Origin: Halomonas sp. KG2
GTDB taxonomy: Bacteria > Pseudomonadota > Gammaproteobacteria > Pseudomonadales > Halomonadaceae
Length of the DNA: 64,000 bases
Direction of reading: 5' to 3'
NCBI GenBank assembly: GCA_030440445.1
Contig: CP098528.1
Coordinates: 1,798,001-1,862,000 of the forward strand
Shown one piece after another: positions 15,570 to 24,119 of this stretch. How positions within the stretch are numbered: the stretch's first letter is position 1; each line of letters starts with the position of its first letter. The position numbers and the translations under genes are program-made. The notes below the pieces were generated by a model. It searched no databases. It was not told where the DNA came from and worked only from the letters and a program-made list of their open reading frames with translations.

Positions 15570-16001
15570 ATGAAAGGTGAGTGTCTCTGCGGAGAGGTTA
15601 AGTTCAGCGTTAAAGGAGAGCTACCAAACTTTTATCAATGCCACTGCTCTTTGTGTCGGAAAACGACTGGTTCTTCAGCGAATGCCGCTACGTTTGTAAG
15701 CGAGGAGTGCTTCGAGTGGATTTCTGGTCAAGCCAATATTCGCTCTTTTCAAAAGCCAACGGGTTATCGGAATGACTTTTGCGCCGCCTGTGGCAGCTCA
15801 GTGCCCAATAAACTAAGAGACACGAAGCTTGTTTGGATCCCCGCTGGATTGCTCGATGACGAGACGGGATCATGCGTCGCAGTGCATCTACATTTGACCT
15901 CATCGGCGACATGGGAGCGAGTGTCGTGCAGCAGTGTTCGGTTAGATGATGGTCCTGATAGCTTACAGTCGCTTCACGCAGCATTACAGCGTTCAAGTTG
16001 A
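15570..16001 (+). CDS. GFA-family zinc-binding protein
   Basis: 143 residues. Zinc ligands are visible as C5-x-C7 (GECLCGEV), C24-x-C26-x-x-C29 (YQCHCSLCRKTTG) and C71-x-x-C74 (FCAACGSSVPNKL), the layout of the glutathione-dependent formaldehyde-activating (Gfa/CENP-V) fold. Most members are not proven formaldehyde enzymes, so activity is left open. RBS GGAG precedes the ATG. Single gene followed by a hairpin. Confidence 0.85.
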   Translation: MKGECLCGEVKFSVKGELPNFYQCHCSLCRKTTGSSANAATFVSEECFEWISGQANIRSFQKPTGYRNDFCAACGSSVPNKLRDTKLVWIPAGLLDDETGSCVAVHLHLTSSATWERVSCSSVRLDDGPDSLQSLHAALQRSS

Positions 16002-16011
16002 TGAATACACT

Positions 16012-16039
16012 GTTTTATTTTCGATAATCAGAATAAAAC
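16012..16039 (+). terminator. hairpin after the GFA gene
   Basis: GTTTTATT (16012-16019) and AATAAAAC (16032-16039) pair perfectly over 8 bp. No T tract follows on the plus strand, so its termination strength is uncertain. Confidence 0.45.
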
Positions 16040-16058
16040 GCCATGGTAAGGTGTTGCG

Positions 16059-16604
16059 ATGGATCATGAAGCGCTGATCAAGCAATGGATAATGAGTGAT
16101 CCTGATCGCATGGCGGCGCTGACTACCGCAGCTGCGCAGAAGCTGCCGGGTTGGTGTCTCGCTGCAGGGTTCGTTAGAAACTTAGTGTGGGACAAGCTGC
16201 ATGGCTTTGTAGCGAGTACGCCATTGAACGACATTGATTTAATTTACTTCGACTCTGACGATGTAGGCGATTCTCGTGATCGTGAGATTGAGCGAAGGTT
16301 AATGGGCGTTTCAACCTTACCCTGGTCAGTAAAGAACCAAGCAAGAATGCACGCGCGCAATGGCGATTATCCGTATACGTCAACCGAAGATGCCATGAGT
16401 TTCTGGGTAGAAGTAGAAACTGCTGTAGGCGCTGCGTTGGATGATCGCGGAGAGCTAATAATTATGGCTCCTTTTGGCGTTAAGCCACTGTTTAACTATA
16501 CCATTACATTAAATCCAAAACGGCCAAAGCGAACAGACTTTGACGCTCGGGTATACAATAAGCGGTGGCTTCAAACGTGGCCAAAGTTGCTAGTCAATGC
16601 TTAA
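16059..16604 (+). CDS. nucleotidyltransferase family protein (DUF925-like)
   Basis: 181 residues. CLAAGFVRNLVWDKLHG followed by TPLNDIDLIYFD gives the AGxxRN...DxDLxYFD signature of the PF06042-type nucleotidyltransferase-like family; the long RDREIERRL helix and PYTSTEDAMSFWVEVETAVG agree. Members are predicted enzymes of unknown substrate. It is the second NTase-fold gene in this accessory stretch and is unrelated to the one at 3478. Followed by repeat copy B. Confidence 0.8.
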   Translation: MDHEALIKQWIMSDPDRMAALTTAAAQKLPGWCLAAGFVRNLVWDKLHGFVASTPLNDIDLIYFDSDDVGDSRDREIERRLMGVSTLPWSVKNQARMHARNGDYPYTSTEDAMSFWVEVETAVGAALDDRGELIIMAPFGVKPLFNYTITLNPKRPKRTDFDARVYNKRWLQTWPKLLVNA

Positions 16605-16661
16605 TGGTAGCCGTCGGCAGTGGCCTACAAACCTAACCCGGCACTGCTGCGCACTGCTTTT

Positions 16662-16745
16662 GCGGGTGCGCTTCGCTTACCACGCACTACAACACCAGCT
16701 AATTTAATGAGTGTTGAACTGTGCGCGGTGTAACGCATGGCGAGG
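16662..16745. repeat. imperfect palindromic repeat, copy B
   Basis: Left arm GCGGGTGCGCTTCGCTTACC with ACGCACTACAA, right arm GTGCGCGGTGTAACGC, inner perfect stem CAACAC (16690-16695) / GTGTTG (16711-16716). Shares both arms with copy A at 2766-2841, while the inner stem differs in sequence yet keeps pairing, which indicates selection or origin as a folded single-strand structure. Confidence 0.7.
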
Positions 16746-16807
16746 GGTGGTGGCTTTATTGTTAACTGCTGGTAAATAGCAGGCTTAGATTTTAAGGACG
16801 TCCTCAA

Positions 16808-17373
16808 ATGAACATTGGCATCTATATCTATGACCAAGCAGAAGTACTCGACTTCTCGGGTCCCTTTGAAGTTTTTACCACGGCCAGTCGCGTTAGTGAT
16901 GAAGACGAGCCGTTTTCAGTATTTTTAATTGCTGAAAAAGACGGCCCAGTAACTGCCCGGGCGGGCTACCAGGTGCTGCCAAACGCCACCATCGATAATC
17001 ATCCGCCCATTGATGTATTGATTATTGTCGGTGGTGTGCACACGGGGGAGATGGCAAACGAAAAGGTAAAGGCCTGGATTGCACATCAAGCAGCCATAGT
17101 GCAGCAGGTAGCCACAGTGTGTACCGGCATCTTCTTAGTTGTAGCCTGAAAGGCAGAGTAACTACTCACTGGGATGACCAAGGTGATTTAAAAGCTCAGT
17201 TTCCGCAGCTTGATGTGGTGGAGGACGTGCGTTGGGTAGACGATGGCGGTGTCATTAGTTCAGGTGGCATCTCTGCGGGGATTGATATGTGCTTACACTT
17301 GGTTGCCAAGTTACGCAGCACCGAGCTTGCGGAGAAAACAGCACGACAAATGGAGTATCGCTGGAATCGCTAG
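16808..17373 (+). pseudogene. DJ-1/PfpI family protein, frameshifted
   Basis: The first frame (16808-17149) encodes MNIGIYIYDQAEVLDFSGPF, IDVLIIVGGVHTGE and VATVCTGIFLV (Cys nucleophile elbow), then stops. The next frame (to 17373) continues LKGRVTTHWDDQGDLKAQFP and SSGGISAGIDMCLHLV. Relatives read CTGxFLLAEAGLLKGRxxTTHW, so a few codons plus a frame are lost at about 17145. The protein would be truncated before the second half of the fold. Confidence 0.78.
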
Positions 17374-18025
17374 GGTTACACCTTCCTGCGTGCAGGTCAA
17401 AGTGATTGCCAGCTGAATATTATTGCAACGTGTGGTGGTGCTATTTTTTGCTCAATCCCGTGCTAGTTAGAGCATGGAAAAAGCTTGCAACCGATTTAGG
17501 AATGACTGTAATGGACTCTTTTCAAGAGGGAACCGGTGACTACTTAGTACTGGTTCATGGGGCGCTCACCGATGGCGCTATGTGGCTTCCTCATATTGAA
17601 TACCTGAAAGCTGGCTATGAGGTGATTTCTGTTACTTTGAGGCACTTTGGCGAGCCTTGTTCAGGTGGTTTTGGTCTAAATACGCATGCCAATGATTTAG
17701 CTGAACTGCTGTCGAACTTGCCTAAAGATAAACCCATTAATATTGTTGGTTGGTCTTACGGGGCGGATGTCATCATTAATATGTTGGTGACACATGACTT
17801 AGCGTTGTCCAACGTGTTCCTGTACGAGCCTGGCTATCCAGGCTGTTTACAAGGAGAGAAAATGGAGGCTTGGCAGTCGGATGCCAACGCCATGTTCAGT
17901 CCGGTTTTTGAAAATTTTCATGCTGGAAATATTGAATTAGCGGTTGAGCGCTTAATTGACGGTTCAGGTAATAGAGAAGGGTATTTTTCTACTCAGGACG
18001 AAAGTATCCAAGCGCTGCAGATATC

Positions 18026-19127
18026 CCTGAATTCAAGCAATAAGTGCAGCACCTGCTGTGTCCAGGGCTCCTGAGTACTCCCCCAGAAACACCTGTGCCG
18101 GTGTCCGGTAACCGAGTCGCTTTCGAGGGCGGTCGTTTAGTTTCTCGACCACCTTGCGCAGCTCGGCATCGGTGACCTGGCGGAAGTCTGTTCCCTTGGG
18201 GAAGTACTGCCGTATCAAGCCATTGGTATTCTCGTTGCTCCCACGCTGGCCAGAGCAGTAGGGATCGCAAAAGTAGGTCTTTGCGGTCACCGCCTTGCCT
18301 ACGGCTATGTGGCCGGCGAACTCCGAGCCGTTGTCTAGGGTGATGGTCTTCACAGCACCCCGGCGAGGCTTCAACAGCCGGATCATGGCCGCTTGCGTCA
18401 GCTCCGCTGAGACCCTGGGCAACCTCGCCGCCAGCAGATAGCCGCTACGGCGCTCTACCAGCGTCACCAGCCCCGATTGCTTATGCCCCTGAATGACGGT
18501 GTCGCCTTCCCAGTGCCCGATGACGAGCCTGGCATCGACCTCTGCCGGGCGATGCTCAATGCCCACGCGGCTGGGGATCTTGCCAAGCCCAGCGCTCTTG
18601 GCCTGAGCCCGATGCTTGCTGCGACGCTTCGGTTGGCGGAGGTGCCGCCATAGATCGCCACCTTGCGCTCTGTCATCCCAGATCAAGGAGTAGATCCACT
18701 GGTGACTGACGCCTATGCCGGCCAACGGTGCCATGAAGCCGCTGATCTGCTCCGGACTCCACTCCTCTCGCAGCCGGTCGGCAACGGCGGTGATCAGGCT
18801 GGGCAAGCGCTTCGTCCACTTCCAGGCGGTGCGGCGGCGGTGATCACTGAGGGACTGGGCCTGCTCGGGGTCGTAGCCACCAGAAGTGGCGTTACGACGC
18901 AGCTCACGGCTGACCGTGCTGCTGTGGATTCCTAGCTCTCTGCCGATTTGACGCTGGCTCACGCCCAAGTCATAGCGGGCGTGGATCTGGTATCGTTGGG
19001 TCTGGGTCAGCTGTCGGTATCCCATGCTCTGCTTCACTTTGGTCGGTGAGCCGAGAAGGGTACCGGCGCTGACCCTCCTGCCTCCACCGTGGTGTCCAAA
19101 GTGCTGCGGTTATTCTATGAATCCAGG
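18026..19127 (-). mobile_element. complete IS30-family insertion sequence, 1102 bp
   Basis: Left end CCTGAATTCAAGCAATAAG and right end (reverse complement) CCTGGATTCATAGAATAAC are imperfect inverted repeats that share GCAGCAC further in. Both flanks carry ATC (18023-18025 and 19128-19130), a 3-bp duplication as usual for IS30. One intact transposase fills the element. Confidence 0.92.
18033..19037 (-). CDS. IS30-family transposase
   Basis: 334 residues. The N-terminal HTH is YRQLTQTQRYQIHARYDLGV...IGRELGIHSSTVSRELRRN. The catalytic core shows DDE-type residues in GHWEGDTVIQG, TITLDNGSEFAGH and the late NENTNGLIRQYFPKGTDF signature of IS30 transposases. C-terminal NDRPRKRLGYRTPAQVF is also typical. 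The frame is intact and its stop lies in the left inverted repeat. Its base composition looks more GC-rich than the host gene around it. Confidence 0.95.
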   Translation of the reverse strand: MKQSMGYRQLTQTQRYQIHARYDLGVSQRQIGRELGIHSSTVSRELRRNATSGGYDPEQAQSLSDHRRRTAWKWTKRLPSLITAVADRLREEWSPEQISGFMAPLAGIGVSHQWIYSLIWDDRAQGGDLWRHLRQPKRRSKHRAQAKSAGLGKIPSRVGIEHRPAEVDARLVIGHWEGDTVIQGHKQSGLVTLVERRSGYLLAARLPRVSAELTQAAMIRLLKPRRGAVKTITLDNGSEFAGHIAVGKAVTAKTYFCDPYCSGQRGSNENTNGLIRQYFPKGTDFRQVTDAELRKVVEKLNDRPRKRLGYRTPAQVFLGEYSGALDTAGAALIA

Positions 19128-19410
19128 ATCTAAAGCGTACACGTTAACCCATCAACTGAATCAACAAGAGCAGCCAGCCATAAACGCTGAGTTGGTCTCC
19201 AAAATCAGTGCTCCAATCGTTATAGGTTATGGGGCGGAAACGCGTGATATGTTTAGACTTATTGCTCAACAAACCGCTCATTTGTTAGCCAACTCTGTGA
19301 TTAATGAAGTTGCTGGCGAGGGGCATATGTTGCCCCAAGAAAGTCCCGAAAAGTTCTCTACGCACATTAAGTTGGCACTTGGTCATGGTTTGTAAATTAC
19401 GGAGATGTTT

Positions 19411-19968
19411 ATGAAGTGTTCTGTCTATATAGCAACAAGTGCTGACGGATATATTGCGACCCCAGACGGTGGCGTTGACTGGCTTCATACCGCTGGCAAC
19501 TTAGAGGCAGATATGCGTGAGAATCCCGATATGGGCTTTCAGAGCTTTATTGACTCCGTTGATTGTATGGTGATGGGGCGTAAGTGCATGGACGTTATCT
19601 CGGGGATGAATTTAGCGCCTGACCAATGGCCCTATGGTGACCTTCACATCGTCGTGCTTAGTCATTCAGTCAGCGAACCTCCTGAAAACTTGCAAGGCAA
19701 AGTGGAAATGTACGCTGGTGAGATTCAAGACTTAATGGCTGAGCTGGCAAGTAAAGGATTTAAACATGCCTATATAGATGGCGGTTCAACCATAACTTCG
19801 TTTCTCAATCTTGGGCTAATTGATGAAATGACCATCACAAAAGCACCTATTCTTTTAGGTGGCGGTATCGCTCTGTTTGGAAGCCTTAACCAACAGATTA
19901 GGCTTGAAGAGGCCGAAGCGATCGCATTCCCAAACAATTTTATTCAAACGAAGTACAAGGTAAGCTGA
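19411..19968 (+). CDS. dihydrofolate-reductase-fold protein (RibD C-terminal type)
   Basis: 185 residues. CSVYIATSADGYIATPDGGVDWL, DCMVMGRKCMDVI and AYIDGGSTITSFLNLGLIDEMTI follow the pattern of the RibD_C / 'dihydrofolate reductase family' proteins (NADPH-binding). Most are not true folate reductases; substrate unknown. GGAG six bases before the ATG at 19411 favours it over the in-frame ATG at 19405. Lies 15 bases after the interrupted hydrolase and probably shares its transcript, so the IS30 insertion could be polar on it. Confidence 0.82.
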   Translation: MKCSVYIATSADGYIATPDGGVDWLHTAGNLEADMRENPDMGFQSFIDSVDCMVMGRKCMDVISGMNLAPDQWPYGDLHIVVLSHSVSEPPENLQGKVEMYAGEIQDLMAELASKGFKHAYIDGGSTITSFLNLGLIDEMTITKAPILLGGGIALFGSLNQQIRLEEAEAIAFPNNFIQTKYKVS

Positions 19969-20032
19969 TTTTCAAGGCTGCCTAAGCAGTACCGCAGCAA
20001 CAGCGGCTTTGGGCATCGTGCACAAGGAGAAA

Positions 20033-20587
20033 ATGGTGCAAATTTGTGAAACGCAGCGTCTGGTTATACGAACGTTGTCCTTAAACGATGTTCCCGAATT
20101 GACCAAGATCCTCAGTGATCCTGACGTCATGAAGCACTCGATCCGAGGCGTTTGTGATGAAGCCGCAACGCGGCGATTTATCGACTGGTGTTTGGAGTGC
20201 TATGCGTCTCATCGTATTGGGCCGTGGGCTTTGGTTGAGAAGGGAACCGATAAGCTTGTTGGCTTTTGCGGTGTTAGCCCCGAAGAGGTTAATGGTGTAG
20301 AAGAAATTGGGCTAGGTTATCGGCTGGCTAAACAATACTGGGGCATGGGCTTGGCGACTGAAGCAGTGCAAGCGGTGCTCAGTGTGGCATTTAGTCAAAA
20401 GCAACTTGCTTCCGTGGTCGCTGTTATTGAGCCTGACAATGGTGCATCACTCAAGGTCGCAGAGAAGGCCGGGTTTAGTCAGTTTGATACGATCGAGTTC
20501 TACGCTCGACCAGTGAGGTTGTACCGACTAACGCTGCAGCAGTGGTGCTCGTTACACTGCAATATTGCGAACTCGATAAGTGCTTGA
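20033..20587 (+). CDS. GNAT N-acetyltransferase (RimJ/RimL-like)
   Basis: 184 residues. It opens CETQRLVIRTLSLNDVPELT and has IGLGYRLAKQYWGMGLATEAV (acetyl-CoA loop) and EPDNGASLKVAEKAGF, the Acetyltransf_3 pattern of ribosomal-protein or small-molecule acetyltransferases. AAGGAG places the start at 20033. Substrate unknown. The last plus-strand gene of the accessory stretch, ended by the hairpin at 20658-20687. Confidence 0.82.
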   Translation: MVQICETQRLVIRTLSLNDVPELTKILSDPDVMKHSIRGVCDEAATRRFIDWCLECYASHRIGPWALVEKGTDKLVGFCGVSPEEVNGVEEIGLGYRLAKQYWGMGLATEAVQAVLSVAFSQKQLASVVAVIEPDNGASLKVAEKAGFSQFDTIEFYARPVRLYRLTLQQWCSLHCNIANSISA

Positions 20588-20657
20588 TGGCTCTACTGGA
20601 TGCTGAAAGCTAAAGCGCTAGCGCCATTGGTATTGCGTAGAGGGCATTGCCTTCTAG

Positions 20658-20687
20658 AGCCGCTAGGTAGTTGACAACCCAGCGGCT
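20658..20687. terminator. hairpin between convergent GNAT and YrhK-like genes
   Basis: AGCCGCT (20658-20664) pairs with AGCGGCT (20681-20687), with partial inner pairing (TTG/CAA). It lies between convergent genes and could act for either. Confidence 0.5.
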
Positions 20688-20712
20688 ATATCAAGGTTAG
20701 CTGTTGGTTCAA

Positions 20713-20928
20713 CTAGACGTGCTTTTTACCCATACTTCTAATACTCATTGCGTAAATAATAAACATGATCAGCGAGCCCATCACAAAACACCATACGCCT
20801 ACGGTTGCATAAATAGCGCCTGACGGTAGGAATAAAAGACTGCCAAAGAAAAAACATAGACTGGATAAGAGACCCAGAAAGTTGGGGAGCCGTTGACGCT
20901 GCTTCGTCACACTGTTCATTCCATTCAC
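20713..20928 (-). CDS. YrhK-domain small membrane protein
   Basis: 71 residues with two hydrophobic helices: FLGLLSSLCFFFGSLLFL and GVWCFVMGSLIMFIIYA, each ending in the 'G-S-L' pattern of the YrhK domain. Cytoplasmic basic tail (RSMGKKHV). Function unknown. Single gene, 36 bases before the next minus-strand gene in genome order. Confidence 0.65.
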   Translation of the reverse strand: MNGMNSVTKQRQRLPNFLGLLSSLCFFFGSLLFLPSGAIYATVGVWCFVMGSLIMFIIYAMSIRSMGKKHV

Positions 20929-20964
20929 CCATCTGAAGTTTTATTGTCAGGTATCTAAGATGGC

Positions 20965-21423
20965 TTAGATACGAATGTCCGGTGCAAACTGAAAGCCCAC
21001 CGATATCCGATTCCAGCTGTTGATTTGAACAATAATCGCAGTTAGGTCAACTAGCCCCTGCTCACCAAAGGCAGTTAACGCGTTTTGATAGGTGTCGTCG
21101 CTGATGGAGGGCTGTTGGCTGATGAGTGTGAGTGCTTCAGCCCAGGCGAGTGCGGCACGTTCTTGTGTGCTAAAGCAGGAGGCTTCCCGCCAGGCCGGTA
21201 ACACGTCTAGGCGAACTTGATGCTCGCCGTCGTCTCTGGCCTCTTGAGAATGCATGTGCTGGCAAAAGCAACAGTGGTTTATTTGCGAAACACGCAGGTT
21301 GACTAAGTGAACGATGGTGCGATTAAGCGTTGAATCTTCCGCAACGTTGCCTAATGCAATCAGGTTTTTAGCTAGGCGTGGGACAAGGCGATACACAGAC
21401 TGCTGAGAGAGACGGGTCGACAT
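20965..21423 (-). CDS. carboxymuconolactone-decarboxylase / AhpD-like protein
   Basis: 152 residues. RTIVHLVNLRVSQINHCCFCQHMHSQEARD holds the CxxCxxxH-type active site of AhpD-like alkylhydroperoxidase/CMD proteins (here CCFCQHMH). STQERAALAWAEALTLI follows the family pattern. It probably reduces hydroperoxides or serves as a thiol redox carrier. It lies 52 bases downstream of the AraC regulator on the same strand, which may control it. Confidence 0.82.
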   Translation of the reverse strand: MSTRLSQQSVYRLVPRLAKNLIALGNVAEDSTLNRTIVHLVNLRVSQINHCCFCQHMHSQEARDDGEHQVRLDVLPAWREASCFSTQERAALAWAEALTLISQQPSISDDTYQNALTAFGEQGLVDLTAIIVQINSWNRISVGFQFAPDIRI

Positions 21424-21475
21424 ATGGATGACCTCAATGCGTAAGTTGAGGGCTCAGCTTAACGTCGAGGCTTTT

Positions 21476-22279
21476 TTACGCCTTGTAAATTTGCGACAGT
21501 TTACGCTTGCGATAGGCGGCGGGCGTTTCATAGGCGAGTGATTGAAAGGCATGAGTGAAGTGAGCTTGGTCATAGTAGCCGCATTGCAGCGCTATTTCCG
21601 CTAGGGGCAGCGTGGTTTCAAGTAGCCTATGACGGGCGCGGTCTAGTCGGGCATAGGCGACTAATTGGCCTGGCGTAACGCCCACCTCGCGCTTTAATTT
21701 GCGTTCCAGGGTTCGCCTGGTCACCCCTAGTGTGGCGCCTAACTGTTGAGGAGGATGCTTTAGTTCCCCAATCGCTTGAACAATCCTGAGGGTGCGGCTA
21801 TTGACCAGTGACTGGCTCTTTAGCCGGTGTAACAACCATGTTTCTAACAGGCGTAAACCCTGCTGTGCGTCCAGGCGGTAGAGGTGCTCCGCTACGGGCA
21901 TTAACCCTTGTAACGCCGGTGTTTCAAGCTCGTTATCTAAGCGCTGCGGTTTATCTGCGAATGCTTCGGGTAGCAAGCCTAACAGGCAGTGAACGCCTGT
22001 TGCTTTAAAGCGAATCCCCAGACAGGGAGTGTGGGCGTCGAGTGTTTCTATTAGCGTACGCCTGTTAAAACAGAGCGTAATGATGGGGTGAGAACTAGCT
22101 AGCTTGATACTGAGACTAGCGCCGGCATCGGGATAAAATTTTTCGGTTCTGGGTTCAGTAATATCCCCTGAGCCACCCATTGACCAAAGGCACTGTACCC
22201 ACGGGGCTAAACGCTTATCAGGTAGGCAATGTCGAAAATTGAGGTAGTTAGCGTGGCTTGGCAGGATAAGATCGGTCAT
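21476..22279 (-). CDS. AraC-family regulator with DUF6597-like sensor domain
   Basis: 267 residues from MTDLILPSHANYLNFRHCLP (22279). The N-terminal half (KRLAPWVQCLWSM...KFYPDAGASLSI) matches the DUF6597-type ligand domain. The C-terminal HTH_18 is LGATLGVTRRTLERKLKREVGVTPGQLVAY...LAEIALQCGYYDQAHFTHAFQ. The upstream in-frame ATG at 22366 would overlap glxA-like coding sequence and was not used. Probably regulates the CMD gene or the neighbouring hydrolase. Confidence 0.85.
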   Translation of the reverse strand: MTDLILPSHANYLNFRHCLPDKRLAPWVQCLWSMGGSGDITEPRTEKFYPDAGASLSIKLASSHPIITLCFNRRTLIETLDAHTPCLGIRFKATGVHCLLGLLPEAFADKPQRLDNELETPALQGLMPVAEHLYRLDAQQGLRLLETWLLHRLKSQSLVNSRTLRIVQAIGELKHPPQQLGATLGVTRRTLERKLKREVGVTPGQLVAYARLDRARHRLLETTLPLAEIALQCGYYDQAHFTHAFQSLAYETPAAYRKRKLSQIYKA

Positions 22280-22325
22280 GGGGGGCAACCCGCGATATGT
22301 TTTCCTAATGATAGCTCGTATTGGC

Positions 22326-23351
22326 TTAATCCAGCAGCTTTTGAGAACTGGCGCGGCGCCATACACTCGGTGGTACTTTCTCGTGGCGAGCCCAGATACG
22401 CCTTAGTTGCCGTTCATCACCGAAACCGGATGCTTCGGCCACCCTTGCTAGCGTCCATGGCGTCTCGGTCATTAATGTTTTAGCGCGTTGCAGGCGCAAC
22501 CCGATAATGTAGTCTCCCACCAGCATACCGGTGAGGCTTTTGAATCGGCGCCGAAAATGGCGCTCACTCATGGCTGCATGAGTGGCTAATGTCTCAATAC
22601 GCCAGGTTTGCGAGGGGGCGGCACATATTGCATCTTGAACGCGATGCAGCCGTTCATCCACATGATTGCGGCCCTCAAGCCAGGCTCCCAGCTGGGGTTC
22701 TTGTCCACTGCGGCGAAGATATAGCACCATCTCTCGCGCTACCGCTAGCGCCAATGAATGACCGCAAGCGCGAGTAAGCCAGTACAGCATGGTATCTATA
22801 CCGGTTGAAATTCCAGCGCTGGTTAAATAGCGGCCATCTTCAATAAAAATACAATCGCTTTGTACCTTGGCCTTAGGCGCTTTGGCCTGTAATTGCTCGA
22901 TTAATGTGTGATGCGTCGTGCAGCGTCGCCCCTCCAGTAAGCCTGCGTCAGCCAGTAATAGCGTGCCGGAGCAAACCGTCATCAACGTGTCCGCATAGCA
23001 TGCGTTTGCCTTAAGCCAACTAACACACTCTTGCTGCGCCAATGGCTCAACACTATTGCGATACTGTCCTGGAATTAGCAGTAGCTGTTGAGGCGGCAGC
23101 TGTTCGGGTAACGGGTCAATGCCACTAAGCGTCAGCGGCCCTAACCACGGCATAGCGGTTTTTGGGCCGACATAGCAAACCTCAACATCGATTGATAGCC
23201 GGTCGGCACACTGTAAAACCTGAAGAGGCCCGACCAAGTCAAGCGGCACTTGGCCAGGCATCATCAATACCGCAATCCGCAGAGTGTTGGCTCTTTTGGA
23301 GAGCAGTTGACTCTTGTGTTGTGTTTCACTCACGCGTGTTTTGCCACTCAT
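22326..23351 (-). CDS. GlxA-family transcriptional regulator (DJ-1-like domain plus AraC HTH)
   Basis: 341 residues. The N-terminal DJ-1/PfpI-like domain (RIAVLMMPGQVPLDLVGPL; LMTVCSGTLLLADAGLLEGR with the elbow Cys; TSAGISTGIDTMLYWL) probably senses a ligand. The C-terminal AraC domain has LATHAAMSERHFRRRFKSLTGM and LARVAEASGFGDERQLRRIW. Its coding end overlaps the AraC gene's long upstream frame but not its chosen start. It overlaps the hydrolase gene upstream by 26 bases, so the two are likely co-expressed. Confidence 0.88.
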   Translation of the reverse strand: MSGKTRVSETQHKSQLLSKRANTLRIAVLMMPGQVPLDLVGPLQVLQCADRLSIDVEVCYVGPKTAMPWLGPLTLSGIDPLPEQLPPQQLLLIPGQYRNSVEPLAQQECVSWLKANACYADTLMTVCSGTLLLADAGLLEGRRCTTHHTLIEQLQAKAPKAKVQSDCIFIEDGRYLTSAGISTGIDTMLYWLTRACGHSLALAVAREMVLYLRRSGQEPQLGAWLEGRNHVDERLHRVQDAICAAPSQTWRIETLATHAAMSERHFRRRFKSLTGMLVGDYIIGLRLQRAKTLMTETPWTLARVAEASGFGDERQLRRIWARHEKVPPSVWRRASSQKLLD

Positions 23352-23892
23352 CGATCAAGTCTTGTGTGCTGATAATACGCGCAAAACGGTCTTCAAGTAC
23401 CAGTTCGGTACGTGCCTTAATATCATCGGCTGACCATGTAATGCCGTTACGCGTCATAGGGAACGTTAGCGTTGCATCGCTGACAAAATCAACGCTAAAA
23501 CCTAAATCTGACGCTACCCGGGTGGTTGTCTCGCAGCATTGCTCTGTACGAATACCGCTAATCGCAAGTTGCGTAATGTCGCGTTCGCGTAACCAATTTT
23601 CAAGCTCAGTATCGCTGAATGCATTATGAACACGTTTATGGAAGGTCACTGCCGCTTCATCGTCAAAACCATCAAGCGGGCGAATTAGGCCATTAGCGGG
23701 GTCAAAAGCGCCTTGGCTACCAGGTTCTTCATGAAAAACGCGCACAACAGGTATGTTATTTGACTGCGCCGCGTCTAGCATCGCCCGCTGCTTGGGGCGC
23801 CATGCTTGCGCCAGTGATTCTACCCAATAATCGCGGGCGGGAAAGGACGCTTGAACGTCAATTAATAGCAGTGCAGTTTTAGACTGAGTCAT
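23326..23892 (-). CDS. isochorismatase-family cysteine hydrolase
   Basis: 188 residues. KTALLLIDVQASFPARDYW (catalytic Asp), FHKRVHNAFSDTELENWLRE (Lys) and LAISGIRTEQCCETTTRVASDLGF (nucleophilic Cys) form the triad of isochorismatase-like/nicotinamidase-like hydrolases. Substrate unknown. First gene of a pair with the GlxA-type regulator, which overlaps its 3' end. The start at 23892 (MTQSKTALLL) fits the family better than the ATG four codons earlier. Confidence 0.85.
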   Translation of the reverse strand: MTQSKTALLLIDVQASFPARDYWVESLAQAWRPKQRAMLDAAQSNNIPVVRVFHEEPGSQGAFDPANGLIRPLDGFDDEAAVTFHKRVHNAFSDTELENWLRERDITQLAISGIRTEQCCETTTRVASDLGFSVDFVSDATLTFPMTRNGITWSADDIKARTELVLEDRFARIISTQDLIDEWQNTRE

Positions 23893-24119
23893 GGCTAATC
23901 TCATCGTGTTGAAGTGAGGCTACAGATTAGCTATTTCCATTTCAGCCAACGATACCTTGAGCGGTCCAAAAGCGGTCAATTTCGGCCACATAGGATTAAT
24001 GGGTGGCGGCAAACTAAGGCGGTGCAGCGATTATGCACACGCCTAAAAAACGGCAGGCTTAATGTAATATTAAGGCATCTCCATTTAAGCTAACTATTCT
24101 TTTTCCGTAGTCGGCCGCC

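Larger units (their letters stand above)
17502..19395 (+). pseudogene. alpha/beta hydrolase interrupted by an IS30-family element
   Basis: The 5' part 17502-18025 encodes LVLVHGALTDGAMW (oxyanion loop) and IVGWSYGADVI (Ser nucleophile elbow). The 3' part 19131-19395 encodes ISAPIVIGYGAETRDMFRLI and EVAGEGHMLPQESPE (catalytic His). Removing the IS and one ATC duplication joins them in frame as 262 residues, the normal length of small alpha/beta hydrolases. Substrate unknown. Starts at ATG 17502 or 17511. Confidence 0.8.

Noticed and set aside
2766..16745. Palindromic repeats as canonical attC sites
   Set aside because: The arms lack proper RYYYAAC / GTTRRRY cores; they look more like REP/MITE elements.
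3400..20600. Prophage or conjugative element
   Set aside because: No integrase, structural, replication or transfer genes were found; only IS elements and single accessory genes.
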